A DNA stretch of 64,000 bases from Opisthorchis felineus (taxonomy: Eukaryota; Platyhelminthes; Trematoda; Opisthorchiida; Opisthorchiidae). The stretch is taken from NCBI GenBank assembly GCA_004794785.1, contig SJOL01004855.1:1-64000 (forward strand), in the 5' to 3' direction. Positions 46,515 through 58,329 of this stretch are shown one piece after another. The translations under genes were made by a program, and so were the position numbers. How positions within the stretch are numbered: position 1 is the first letter of the stretch; every line of letters begins with the position of its first letter. The notes beneath the pieces are model-generated. The model had not been told where the DNA came from and made no database searches. It worked only from the letters and a program-made list of their open reading frames with translations.

Positions 46515-49055
46515 TCTTCACATGCGAGACGACATCCCCAAGCGCCTGATTCAAGCGTGCCTTCGTTCGCTTTGCCTCATCTGTTGCAGGTGGTGTACCA
46601 ACAGGATGTTCAACTTCCAGGACTAGGTGTGAGCTAGATTGGCCCAACTTCGGTTTAGCAACCGAGCACACCGCCCAGTGTCACACGCACATTCTTGAAA
46701 TTGGGAAAGATTTCACACAAATTTGTATCTAATGTGGATGAAGAATGAAACTTGGCAAATTTGTTTAGATTTACAAACAATGACCACGTTTTGCATAACA
46801 TCCGGATTGGGTTACACAGTAGCATTTTCGCCTGTCCTCACTGGGAGATAGATTTCTCTTTTTTCGTTATCGCAACCTCAAAATCGCCAGAAATATAAAA
46901 TAATTATTCTTGTAAAGATATCTGCATTTTTTCTGGGTCGAATGCTAGGCGAACACCTGCTGGTCCCGTTGCTGGTTTTGACGCAATCCTAATCCCAATG
47001 TAGGCTGATATTCGTCAGTCCGTCCACGTGTTCACTCGGACTGCCATCAATTTAGCGGCCGCTGAAGGGACCGGATTAAAACGATGATTTTAAAGAGAAC
47101 TAATGTTGCTTAGAGTAGTATGGCCCGGGGTTTGTCAATAGTCTTAAGCGTACTTTAATGTAAAATAAACGTTGTTCGTTCTTGGCATACTGTATGCCAG
47201 ACTGTCTCCTGTAACTAAAAATTTATAATCCTGTGTAATCGGGACTGGACAGGAGTGAGTGAAATGGAGAAATTAAAATGCACGATTTCTGTAAGGAGGC
47301 AGAAAACGGAAAGGTCGGTCCCTACATCTGAAGGCGCGTAGCATATCGTGCACACGGATGAACGAACACAGACGAGACCGGAACTAACCGAGGAATTGTT
47401 AAATTCTGCCGCGTGGTCCACTCACAGGGCAGAACACAAAAAAGCAGCTGTAGAATCCAAACGCATTAGGGCGTTTCAGAGATAACGCGCGTCTTCTGTT
47501 GCTTGTGTTCGTGCAGCCCAGTGGAATCGTGGTACGAAGGTCGAAAGACGAGTGGACACTACGATCAAGTGAGTACCGTGGTGTGACAAAGTTTTCCTTC
47601 AAAACAAACTCACCAGTCTTTTCTCACGTTGTTTAAATCCATGGAATCATGTAAACATCAAAATATAACTTGATAGTTTTTTATCACTTCCAATCTCACT
47701 AGTGTTTTTCAAAATCCGACCAATTTCGTGAGACTATGCGAACTGATTTACCTGTCACCTGTTGGCCATTCGCACTGGTTGTAAATCTCCTATACGTTCT
47801 AACGATATTTTGAGGTTTCGCATGCTATTTCATCAGGCGCTTGAAATCCGTTTGTGACTAATGACAGTTTTTATTCCACTAGGTGACAGCATTAATTTCT
47901 CGGGAGGCATTTTACAGACGTTAGAAAATCCTAAGTTATGGAGAACAAATTTTTTACTCGGTTTATCACGTCCTTACTTACTGTATTTCATTAATATTTT
48001 TGTCTGTCGTTTTTTACTGTACACGTTCTACCGACCGGTACATAGTTAGGAGGTGTGCGTTAACCCTCAAAGTGCAATCTACTTCTGGTTGGTGATACTT
48101 AGTGGAATCACACTTAGATAGAAGACGATGTTTTCCATAATACGGTTGATTTCACAATGCACTGTTCTGAGTGCTGTAGATTTGCCCGAGATTCAAGTAC
48201 GTGTTTACCTCATTTATCCTAATACATCGCCGAAATGTTGTGACTTAAAACTTAAATCTTAAAGACTGAGTCCCGTTGACCCATTTGAATAGGGTCCAGT
48301 CATTAGAGAAGCGTCATGGAACTTTCCAGCTAAATGAAAGTTGCTAGCTTGAGATCGTGGCCGTCCTCGAAAACGGGAGAGCGAGAGAGAACGAGTGCAA
48401 AAATCACAGAAAAACCGAGAGCTAGTTGGTGTTTTGTTTTATTCTGTGGCTTTTTGAAGTTGGACTCTCCTGCTTTCTACTCAACTGTTATCCCTGATCT
48501 GCCTGGCCTTCATTCTGAGGCGGTTTTCTAAAAACTATCGTCTCCAGCGTTATGCTGAGTTCTCTCGCGCCGTTTACTCACTTCCTAAAATACGTCTGAG
48601 GACAAACAGTTTACTATCAGATAGAACTAATCCCCGGCGAGTTCGTCTAACCTTGCAGATGTTTTTGCCGAAATAGGGTAGTGCAATTGATTGTTATTGA
48701 ATTTCCATGAAAAAACGTTTGTTGTTGTCTATAGTTTTTGCGGTTCTAACTTTCTTTGCTCCATGTTTCTATGCGAAGCTGGTTCCAAAGCATTCTCTGA
48801 CTTTCTGCCAGGACGCTTGGTGTTTGATTGAATAACTGTCTACGGCTTATTCTGTGTTGTTTCCAGGTGGTTTGTGCGACGACAAGACGGGTGGGATGCA
48901 TCATGATCTTTTGTCCCAAACTCCCAATACCGGATCAGAACGAAACAATATCGAACGCCTTCTACTCCGTTTGTCGTTACATGCCTCCGTGAGTGAACTC
49001 CGTGCGATAGTCCTTGGACTGTTAAACCGGTCGCAGTGCAGTTTCACGACTGTGC
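46515..49055. other. Mostly unrecognised; one weak exon candidate at 48172
   Basis: Short frames only. The segment near 47.2-47.4 kb has slight similarity to repeat F. Confidence 0.4.
48172..48196 (+). CDS. Possible next VAL exon (25 nt)
   Basis: The exon at 44503 ends with GA and needs one base. This segment supplies T and then encodes AVDLPEIQ, giving D-AVDLPEIQ after the GENLA region. In CAP domains this position usually reads DAV.LW..E. The donor gtacgtg is good. The acceptor (cactgttctgag) is weak and the W/Y is missing, so this is a tentative call. Confidence 0.25.
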
Positions 49056-49059
49056 TCTT

Positions 49060-49445
49060 AGCAATGTATCCAAATATTGGTAGCTCTATTGAGTTTACTG
49101 GCCGTTGATCAGGTGTCAGTTGAATGGTCCGTGGAGCTAGACAGTCGGCTGACAAATGTTTTACCACCACCGGGTGACGAGACAATATCAGTTCGCCTTT
49201 GGATGATTATATCCTTCAAGTCTTTCTGTGATCATATATAGCCACCAAAGAGAGGTTATTATCTTTATGGTCAGTGACTGTTCGAGGATTGGCCCGCGTG
49301 TAATTTGATCGGGCCATTTTGAGTTTTTGTTGCGTTGTGATCTGCTTATCTTGCATTTGGTTGGTACGTTGAACACATCCATTACCGCAGTAGTTTCGTT
49401 CCTCATTTCCGCCCGGTTCGTTTTGCTCTTCGCGTGTGTTGTTGA
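49060..49445 (-). repeat. R1 repeat copy, minus member of a head-to-head pair
   Basis: The minus strand has gttcaacgtaccaaccaaatg and aagataagcagatcacaac (49330-49390), then ctgatattgtctcgtcaccc and ggtggtggtaaaacatttg (about 49140-49190). The ribozyme core is decayed. Confidence 0.55.
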
Positions 49446-49504
49446 ACAATCAAATAACAGGTAGACTGGCTGGTACACTTCTTGCAAGAAGACAAGATTT
49501 GTCA

Positions 49505-49790
49505 ATAAGTATAAAGGAACAGAACTACTGAACTGGAATTACTCAGTGGACTAACCGAATTCAACATAATCGGATCACAATACAACGTGAACGAATCAAT
49601 GTACTTCCGGGCCAGTTCTCAAACAACCAGTCACATTACAGCTCTGACATACTCTTCGAAAGCTATCAGACCGCAAGCGAAATCGGAGGATTTACCCATT
49701 TAATAAGGAGCTGACTAGGCCTCCTTGGATGGTGGAGAAACGTTTGCAACCCAATTGCCAAGCTCCGCAAACTGATTATGTACCCCTTGG
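49505..49790 (+). repeat. R1 repeat copy, plus member of a head-to-head pair
   Basis: It ends with ctgactaggcctccttggat, then ggtggagaaacgtttgcaac and cccaattgccaagctccg. GAAAC and its downstream sequence are well kept, while CTGANGA is changed to CTGACTA. Confidence 0.55.
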
Positions 49791-50009
49791 ACCGTTCATC
49801 CTTTTGGAAACGGATGTTCTCACTTTTACTGTCGCTGTAGAAACCTTCGAACTTGCATAAAAGAAGGTTAGTTCAAGGAATAATGACACATATTTTGGTA
49901 TTTTAATGCGTAGTGTTGGCGCAACATGGATCATCGGTTACGAAGACGGTGTATGCTGGATTTCAGTCGGTGTACACAATTGGCATCGACAACTGCACCT
50001 CAGTGGTGC

Positions 50010-50905
50010 TAGCAAAACCTTGCCCGATTGGCCAAACACATTCTAACTTTATCACACGGTTTAAGATGAAGGACGGTGTCGATGATGAAACAACGCAGGC
50101 AAAAGTGCACTGACGATCGTATTCCGATTAGCACCGGATGCTAAGTTCGGTACGTAAATGAACCGTAGTCAAAAACGTGTCTCACGTCAGATTCTGGAGG
50201 CTTGCAGGTTGGAGAGTGTGTGACATGAAACCGGAATCAGTGAAGCTGCTATCCGTGGCAGAAAACAGGATCAGTATATATCTGATAGGACCTCTAAAGT
50301 GCCAGTCTGATCCGTATATATTAGGGCATTGAACGGATACTATAAAGGTTCGAAGATATACCTGATGTTGCTCGAGGATTACAAGAATGAACAAAATAAT
50401 CGTTCAGCCCCAACACTATTTCGGTGCCCAGCTGTCGTGCCACCCGAAGAAAGCATGAGGTCTGATCTGCGGCTTGGATACCCAAGTCTAGAGAGTAACA
50501 GTCGAGCTACTGAGGTTGGGTTTGAACCACGGACCTTCTGTTCCGTAAGTTCCCGTATTATCGACTGAGCTATCTCGAGTTCGGAACACAAGAATATCAT
50601 CAAACAGAAGTGAAAAACAATGACTAATGATACCTGTTTTGTATAGGTTGCCCTATGAACACATTGCGTATTTCCTTTGACCAGTTCATTTACTGCCTAT
50701 ATCAATTTCACATACTCATGCAGCAAATACGTGGAGCACGAACCATACGAAAAAATATAGGACGCCAAAGGCTTGCGAAACAAAGGAATGGCATTTTTGA
50801 ATGCATCTTTCAGTTTGTTTTGCATTCCAGTTGAATAAAGAGGACGTTGGGTTTATCTATTCTCTTGGTCTTCTGATATGGTCCAGAAATAGACCGGTTT
50901 GGATT
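50010..50905. repeat. Diverged segmental duplicate, copy 1 (partner 53100-53975)
   Basis: The two segments share order and sequence from ttgtccgattgg-type starts through the S3 SINE to gacatggtccagaaatagac, with many substitutions and indels. Both contain a degraded hammerhead-like stretch (actgacgatcgtattccgat at 50107). They may be copies of a longer Penelope-type terminal region with an S3 insertion. Confidence 0.75.
50390..50585 (-). mobile_element. tRNA-derived SINE family S3
   Basis: The minus strand starts with a tRNA-like head: gagatagctcagtcgataat (A box), then ggtccgtggttcaaaccc (B box, about 50515-50540). Its body runs toward 50390. A tRNA-like gene is unlikely because the sequence continues into a repeated body. 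Confidence 0.65.
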
Positions 50906-50914
50906 AGGTACATC

Positions 50915-51835
50915 GTCATCATCATCATCACAGACAGTGTTGACACTGAGGTCTCACTACCGTACAACCATCAAATTTGTCTAATTATATTTCAAGCCTG
51001 CAAATGAAATGGAGAGGAAAGAGTGGGTAAGGGAGGTGACCTGGTGTTAGCCTGCCGCAAGCATCCTGAGGTGCCTACACCATTAAATGCTCAGTCGAAC
51101 AATTTGGCAACAAATTGGCAACACGGGGACCACTGACATCGATCGGTCGCCATTTCTTGCGATGTCTGCAGCCAAGCGCAGGCGAGGTCACGGGCACACA
51201 ATCGTGAAAGGCGTACAATACCAACAACACTCAAACTCTTCGTAATCTCTTTCACATCCTTCTGCCAAGTCAGGTTGTCAACCTCGTGGTTTCCGCCATT
51301 CCGTAGTAGGCATGGTGAACAACACTCTTCTCGGTAGACGGTGTTTCGACATGCGTAGTACATGGCCAACAGACTGTAGTTGATGGTGCTTGTTATTGTC
51401 CGCGATTGAAATATCTGCAGTACAACCAACTACCCGTTTTCTAATCGCAACGTTACCAATCCGTTGACACCATCCAACTCCAGCAACGACTCCGAGGCAT
51501 CGGTGGTCAGAAGCCCGAAGACGCCTCACATCGTCTGTCCGCAGAGGCCATGTTTCACAACCATACAACAATACAGCCCTCACTTTAACTTGGTACACGC
51601 GAGTCTTAAGACCCAGTGAAATGCTTTTTTGACACCACAAGTGATGCAAATTAGCTAGCGTGGTTTTGGTCTTTGAGATACATGCACTGATTTCATCAGA
51701 CAAACTTCCGCCAGGGCTAATACAACTGCCGAGGTATGTAAAATTCCCCAAAACCTCCAGTGATTCTCTTTGAATCGTAAGGGGTATGTTCAGAGACTGC
51801 GTGGTATTAAGCATGACTTTGCAAAACGTTTTTTG
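50915..51835 (-). mobile_element. 5'-truncated LINE with GAT-repeat tail
   Basis: On the minus strand, 51814-51278 encodes the conserved C-terminal part of an RTE-like polyprotein: FTYLGSCISPGGSLSDEIS, HHLWCQKSISLGLKTRVYQ, VLLYGCETWPLRTDDVRRL and GHVLRMSKHRLPRRVLF. It continues after a frameshift near 51290 with LTWQKDVKEITKSL, LACAWLQTSQEMATDRC and QWSPCCQF. The 3' untranslated part ends in a gatgatgatgatgac tract at about 50917-50932. It is less decayed than the copy at 24-26.8 kb. Truncation at the 5' side is typical of target-primed insertion. Confidence 0.85.
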
Positions 51836-53099
51836 TTCATAATGGTCAGATCATGAGGTTTAACCGTTTTATTCCGGCTGAGGAAGCTGATCAAAAACCC
51901 ACTTACTGCAAGGATGTCAAGAAAAATCGGAATAATTGCAAAAACGATAGTCAAATTTGTTGACAATGCGCTGAATCTGGTAAGGAATGCAAACAATATA
52001 AAACCCATCAATTAGTCTCTAGGTGAAAAACCTCTGCAGTCAAGCTGGGAGCACGTATTTGAGGGAGGAAATAATTTTCTGCATCTCGTCGTTAGCTCCT
52101 ACATATAGGTAAATGAATCTAGGCCATTCACCAGGTGACCGTTCAGAAGGCCATAAAGTTCAAATCTAAAAAACGGGAGGAGGTAACAAGAGACCGGATG
52201 GAGTGCTGGATTTTTGCGGAGTCATCTCGAGAATCAAAGTTATCTGGGCCGATCGGTTGGTCCGGTGTTGTCCCCCAACCTGTGGCAACTGGGCAGAACC
52301 TGTTGGGCTATTTCAGGCATGCAACTAGAGTAAGACGCTTCTGGACGCGAAACTCACTCCTGTAAATCGCGACGACCTCTCGGGTGATTTATAATCCTGG
52401 ATGTACGTGGTAACTTCCTATCAGCCTTGTGAATAACGATATGTGGTGTACCAGAATATACTTGGTGTCCAGAGTATACAAGACGTTAATAGTTCTTAAA
52501 ACTCAAATGGACATCCGGAGAGACATATATTATCGTCTCGTGATAAAATTGGTTAGCCTCAAATGAGAATTAATTTTACAAACACAGAGGTGGTGATCCG
52601 ACAAGGCAATTGATCTTCTAGCATTTACCGGAGTTGTGAACGTTGGATTACGGTTGCAAATTGTTTAAAACTGCAGGTCACTTTGTCCTGGTGGTGTGCC
52701 GTCTGCAATATCTTGACTGGCGTGTTGTACAAAAGGCACACCAGATTACATTTGAACTTGCGTTGGCACATCTAGCGGGCGTGATACATCAGGTGGATCC
52801 TACCTGGATCCTTCTGCTGTTCTTACTCTGAAGTTTCCACTGAGAACCGGAATTCGAGGTGATTTATAGATGGATTGAAAGTTTTTTTCCAAATAATGTA
52901 AAGTCGTTGGTATGTTGTTTGTTCGTTGTATTTGTTCAGCAGTTTATCTGCTTCTACGCAGCTAATCAGATTTAATTTGGTGTCATGGTTGTTCAATCTT
53001 AACCACTTCATCTATCCTCGGACTGGAAGCGCCGGGCTTGCAGGCAGTCAGTCTGGTCAACTGTTAAGGGAAAACATGCAGTCTCGGTTTGCGGGCAAA

Positions 53100-53975
53100 A
53101 ACTTGTCCGATTGGTCAATCACATTCTACCTTCAACACACTTTTCAAGATGAAATATCGATGGTGAGACAACGCAGACAATAGAGCACTGACGACCGTAT
53201 CCCGATAGGCACCGTAGTGTTTGCAATCGGATGCTAAGTTTGGTACGTAAATTACCCGTGGTCAAAAACGCGTTTTGCGTCAGATTCTGAAGGTTTGCCT
53301 TTCGGAGAGTGTGTGGCACGGGACCTGAATCAGTGAAGCTGCTTTCGGTTGCAGAAAACCGACTCAGTATGTACTTGATAGGACCTCTGAAGTGCCACTC
53401 TGATCCGTACATATTAGGGCATTGAACGGATACTATAAAGGTTCGAAGATATACCTGATGTTGCTCGAGGATTACAAGAATGAACAAAATAATCGTTCAG
53501 CCCCAACACTATTTCGGTGCCCAGCTGTCGTGCCACCCGAAGAAAGCATGAGGTCTGATCTGCGGCTTGGATACCCAAGTCTAGAGAGTAACAGTCGAGC
53601 TACTGAGGTTGGGTTTGAACCACGGACCTTCTGTTCCGTAAGTTCGCGCCTTAACGACTGAGCTCTCTCAAAATAGTCAGTAGTGATAACTGTTTCATAC
53701 AGGTTACCTTATGAACATACTGAACAAATTCTTTGACCATTTTATTTACTGCCTATATGTATTTCATTTACTCTCGCAGCCTATTCGTGAATCATGAGGC
53801 ATATGAAAAAGTATAGAACGTCAAAGGCATGCAAAACAAAGGAATAACATTTTATTGAATGCATCTGTCAGTTTGTTTTGATTTTAATACTGTATTCCAG
53901 TTGAATAAAGAAGATGTTTGGTTTACCTCCTCTCTTCGACTTTTTGACATGGTCCAGAAATAGACGGGTTTGGAC
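53100..53975. repeat. Diverged segmental duplicate, copy 2 (partner 50010-50905)
   Basis: It is colinear with copy 1 at an offset of about 3.09 kb. Within it, 53411-53645 is identical to 50318-50552, whereas flanks on both sides differ at many sites. Confidence 0.75.
53483..53680 (-). mobile_element. S3 SINE, duplicate copy
   Basis: The head is gagagagctcagtcgttaag then ggtccgtggttcaaaccc. The body is identical to the 50.4-kb copy up to 53645. See the 235-base identical block. Confidence 0.65.
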
Positions 53976-54364
53976 TGGGTGATTCGGATTTGATTTAAGC
54001 AATGAACCCGAGTAAAAGTCACTCTCTTTTTAATGGGCTACAAGGGGAAAAGAAGCAATTTGGCAATTCCCTCCCCCCAAACCCGTTTATCTCAGTGTCT
54101 CATATCCACAACCTTCATTCAGCAAAAATACTGCTGCCCATGAAAGTGGTGACGAGTTCGACTCAGCCTGATCCACTTGGACTATGCACACTATCGGGCG
54201 CATTTACAGAGTTCTTGTAGACCGGACATCATGGGGTTTCACTGCCTTGTATCTTATTGGCCAACCGAATAATGAGTGTAGACAAATACGATATGCAATG
54301 GGAAGCGTACGTCGGCCGTTACAATATCTGATTGGAAAGCACTCATGCTGTGTATAATGGTCAG

Positions 54365-54515
54365 AGAGATAACCGTCCACCCTTTCTGTACATAGCTACC
54401 ATACCAGCCGAACGAAGACCGCGGGCCAAGATACAACCAGACCGTCCCAGCCTAAACAGCAGTAGTCGCGGTGTAGATGTTGGGTTCCGAAAACTCCGTG
54501 TGGCCTCGCATAGGG
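54365..54515 (-). mobile_element. S3 SINE relic
   Basis: Plus-strand landmarks (accataccagccgaacgaag, agcctaaacagcag, gatgttgggttccgaaaac) line up with cgtgccacccgaagaaag, gtctagagagtaacag and gaggttgggtttgaaccac of the 50-kb copy. Confidence 0.45.
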
Positions 54516-54789
54516 GATTTCATAACCCTGGATAAAACAATGAAAAACAGACCTCTCAAATTCCACCTGATCATCCAGTGTAGCCAGTGAGCACTCCGGA
54601 AGTTTGCATCCGGAGTATTTGAACATGTCATCAATTCCGAAGACAGTAGTGCTCTGCGGTGACAAAAAATGCGATATCTGTGGTCCGGCTGATTTGGTTT
54701 GCCAGTGACACGAAATAAGACGTGGGGAGAAATTTGCGAGAATTTGAATAACAAGGCAATCTTCCTCAGAGTCCTTGATTCCAGGAAGG

Positions 54790-54975
54790 CATTTTGACTC
54801 CAGCAAACACAGTGAGGACCAGAAGGGGTGATATCTCAAAGAAATAATTGAAAATATGCTAGGCAGCAGCATTGGAAGTAAAACCCAAATTACCTCAGAA
54901 TTCAATGATATTCTACTTCAGAAGTTCCCCTCCGACCACCGAAAAGTAGAATTCTAGACCTTGGTGTAACGGTGC
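54790..54975 (+). repeat. Repeat D, copy 1 (partner 56955-57145)
   Basis: ggggtgatatctcaaa, aatatgctaggcagc, ccgaccaccgaaaagtag and ctagaccttggtgta line up with the partner copy. The class is unknown. Confidence 0.5.
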
Positions 54976-55369
54976 ATACTACTGACAAAGTTTGTCAGTA
55001 GTCTCATGTCTGGTGGCCAAGCTCCGCTCCCGCCTCTGAGGGAAGGTGAAGCTTAACAAGAAAAAATTATGGAACGGCTTTACAGTTTCAGCTCACCATT
55101 GTTTATTATTCCAAGAACATCAAGAGAAGTTGAAGGAGAAGCTTTGAAATGTTCACTTTTCAAAAACTCTGAGCAGTTGAAACTTTCACGTCTAATGGCT
55201 TGTAACGACTTAGTTTGTGTTTGCCAGTAGGTAACTTCGCAGCGAAGGGCTTTCACAGATATATGAACTCCACTATTACTTGCTCGGTTCAATATACCTA
55301 TATCCTAAAGTTTTACCATCAATTTTTTGGTTGCGTGGGAAATGGGGTGTTACAATCAGTATGTTGTGA

Positions 55370-55705
55370 ACTTCAGTTTTCCTAATGCCTTCTCTTTGAC
55401 CGTGAACCCGAGTCCGGATAGGCGCTTGTTAGCCTGGTGCGCTTAGCCAAACCAGAAAGCCAATGAACATGCGAATCCGCTGATATATTGAACACTGACG
55501 CGTACAGGCGTGTCATGTGCAGCCGAAAACGGGCTGTTTATAAAGCTCACGTGGAAAGTTCTAGGCGAGCCAAAGATGATACTAAAAATAGAACTCATCT
55601 GTCAAGGGCAAGTGAAGAACAACCAATTAAATCTGTCCCAATGAAAACGGTTATTTCATTGGCAGTGCTGTAGTCCAGTTGCGTTTGGAGCTGGTTCTCC
55701 TAATA
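55370..55705 (+). repeat. Repeat A, copy 2
   Basis: Same landmarks as copy 1 (cctaatgccttctctttgac, tgacgcgtacaggcgtgtca, gagctggttctcctaata). The short open frame inside is not conserved between copies. Confidence 0.75.
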
Positions 55706-56574
55706 CATTATGACTTCAGTAACTCATAATCACTAAATTCATCTAAGCCGGAAACATCAATGGGTGATTGTACTGGGAACGGGAATTTCAGTGGCCGAAA
55801 TTCGGGTGGGCCGAAATATCCAGCGTTACTGCGGCCCGGATACCAGTATCAAGTGGTCCCTGAAAGAAAAGATTATCGTATCACGTATATCAGGGACCCA
55901 CACCCCAAGAATAATAAAACCGCCGCCGGAGAATTTTCAACACCCAGTAGAGCATTCAAGGTGATCGTCATTTATCCCCCCCCCCGGGTCAGCCAGGTGT
56001 GGAGGTTGTCTCTGAATAACGCCGGCCTGGAGACTTTACTGGGCGGTCTCTCGTGTTGTCAGCCTTGTGCATACATTACCACCCATCCGTGTCAATTTAT
56101 ACCAGCCTGTCTACCACTGTAGGATTGAGGTGTTATGCCGCACCGATTGCGGACAACAAAAATAATTCTTTGACCAAAGCTTTATTTGATGGACTACTCA
56201 CACACACAAACTACCACTCAAATACTTGTCTCTAGACGTCCTTGTATACAGCATGGAGCGTTGCCTGCCGAGTTTGAAGTAACAAGCAGATTGGAACCTA
56301 GAGTTCTACTTAACTGTGTATAAGTAGTCAGGTAGATGGGCAAAAATTCCAAATACACGGCCCAACGAATACGGCGGAATTTTCGGTATCTGGGCTGTTT
56401 TATTGCGAGGGAGGACATTTTTACAACACATTTTCTGTTCCAATTGACACTTGTTCGAATCTAGAAAAGCGCCATTCAGCGTGCGGCGAAAACCCACTCG
56501 TTATGAGGAACTCTTTTAGGAACCGAAGTGATAAACGAATACACTTGTGTTGTAAGGAAATTTGGGGGTCTTAC

Positions 56575-56745
56575 CGGGGATTCACTCCTATTTTGAAAAG
56601 CTGAGAAGAACTGTGAAGCTGCTTGATCCACATTGGGAATCATCTGCAGTGCGAATCCCATGTAACTCCAGAGAGTCTGGAACCAGAGACCTCCCTACTA
56701 GTGTTCAAACTACGTAGCGGGAGAACTCGGGTTAAAGACTTCCTG
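56575..56745 (-). mobile_element. S2 SINE copy, head to head with 56750
   Basis: The minus strand carries a tRNA-like head (ggtctctggttccagac near 56690) and a hammerhead relic at 56608-56652 with GCACTG and CAGATGATTCCC kept, but GAAAC lost. Confidence 0.58.
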
Positions 56746-56749
56746 GAGC

Positions 56750-56845
56750 TTGGTCAGATGCGCACAGTTGATGATTCCAAATATGAGTGAAACAGCTTAA
56801 CAGTGCTTCTCAGATTTTTAGCATAGAATGCCTCAACTTTCAGGA
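56750..56845 (+). mobile_element. S2 SINE fragment with hammerhead relic
   Basis: At 56761-56806 it reads cgcacagTTGATGATTCC, then GTGAAACAGCTTAACAGTGC. It has one core change (CTGATGA to TTGATGA); GAAAC and stem III arms are kept, and the cleavage triplet is lost. The tail cttctcagatttttagcat follows. Confidence 0.6.
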
Positions 56846-56954
56846 CGGAATCTCCATTAACACGAATTATCTCTTAGCAAAATTTGAATAGGTTTTATCG
56901 GACTGGTGTAATTTCACAAGGACAGTGAAATATCTTGTCTTTCAGCTAGGTGTT

Positions 56955-57145
56955 TTGGTTCCAAAAACACACTGAGAACTGGACAGGGTGATATCTCAAA
57001 TTCGTACTTGGAAATACGCTGAACTAAAGTGCCAGCAGTGGCAATAAAATCGAAGCCTACAAGATCCCATGAAACAATGACATCCCACTTCCGAAGTTCA
57101 CTAGCGACGACCGAAAAGTCAAGTCCTAGGCCTTGGTATGTAAAC
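56955..57145 (+). repeat. Repeat D, copy 2
   Basis: agggtgatatctcaaat, aatacgctgaactaaag, cgacgaccgaaaagtcaag and ctaggccttggtatg correspond to the 54.8-kb copy. Confidence 0.5.
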
Positions 57146-58129
57146 TTTATGTTATTCCATCATAATTAAGTAAATAATTACATGTAACTCTCCACACATT
57201 TAAGACCGACTCTTTGCAAGCTAGTTATAACTCCTACAGGAAACTTCAAGGTTCAAGTGAGATTTCATTCTCAGGGTGAAATGATCTACCACACGGCTGG
57301 TTCTCCCTTTCTGGGATTCACCAGAAACGCTCGATGGAGCCCAGAAATTAGCTTCTCCATTAACCAATATACGACGCGAATCACTCTTAATTGAGTGTCG
57401 TATGGTGCCGCTGTCTCTTATTTGGTTCACTACACCCGGTGAAAGAGCAAAGTCCTTTCATTATGGAATAGTCTATCGGACAATGAGAAATGACAAGTTA
57501 CAGGCCATTAGACGCGAAAGTAAAACTTTCATCTGCACAGTTTTTGAAAAGTAAACCTTCTAAAGCGTCCTTATGAAATTTTCTAGACAGGGTTTGAATT
57601 GTGGGTGACAATGAACAAACACTACAAAGTGGCTTCATATTTTACATACCAAACTTCCATCAGATGCGGGAACGGCGCTTTGACACCTGAACGGACACTA
57701 CTAACATGTTTCATCAGCAGTATACACTATTACACTGGTAGGCGTTGACCGACTCTCAGGAGTAGTCTTTTAAATCCTTACATACCGTTCTTTGTTTCTT
57801 GATTTATTCCCCGTCTGTTTAACTCGAAACACTCGAACTTTTACGATAAGTGAGACAAAACCTCTAGTCATGTGAATGAGGATGAACACGGAGGCCTGAA
57901 GTGGAAGCTAAGCTGTTGAGAAGCTTCGTTTTACAACTTGGTCTACACAGTAGCTAACAAGTATAAAGAATGCCATTTAGATCTACTGAACTGATGGGTC
58001 AGTCTCACATGGTAATCTTTGAGGTGAGTGTTAGGCAAAAGTTGTTTTTATTATTCAGAATTCATATTTTCACAATTTCTTTTGAACAATACTCTACGTG
58101 TCCTGACTCAGTTATTCTCGTAAATACGC

Positions 58130-58328
58130 ATCAAAGGGGGAAGCGCTAGGCTCGAGTTTTGCTTTCATTAGAGCTCATCAGTAGTGCATACCTTTAGTCA
58201 TATCGAAGTTCGAAATCCGTACATCTGACTTTCAAGACGAGCGCGGTAGCACTACTCCACTAACGCACCGTGGACTTACCTGAGTTAACACGTCCAATGA
58301 GGCGAAAGTGTTCACACTTGCTCAATGC
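58130..58328 (-). mobile_element. S1 SINE copy, head and ribozyme part
   Basis: On the minus strand the 5' end (gtgtgaacac) is near 58320, the tRNA-like head at about 58205-58290, and a hammerhead relic at 58143-58187 retaining CTGATGA and stem I, but with GAAA changed to AAAA and a broken stem II. The body is missing. It lies head to head with the next feature. Confidence 0.7.
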
Positions 58329-58329
58329 G

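Noticed and set aside
50500..50580. Functional tRNA gene
   Set aside because: A and B boxes are present, but the acceptor stem does not close and the sequence continues into a repeated body, so it is a SINE head.
52643..52831. 62-residue frame with GHFVLVV, vaguely like the CAP GHYTQ motif
   Set aside because: Cys, Tyr, Gln and Trp of the motif are missing, and there is no suitable splice context.
54396..54905. 169-residue minus-strand frame
   Set aside because: It covers an S3 SINE relic and part of repeat D; the composition is not protein-like.
58003..58023. 21-nt segment before gtgagtgt (SHMVIFE in phase 0)
   Set aside because: Poor acceptor, and it does not match the CAP second-half motif, although the phase would fit after 48196.
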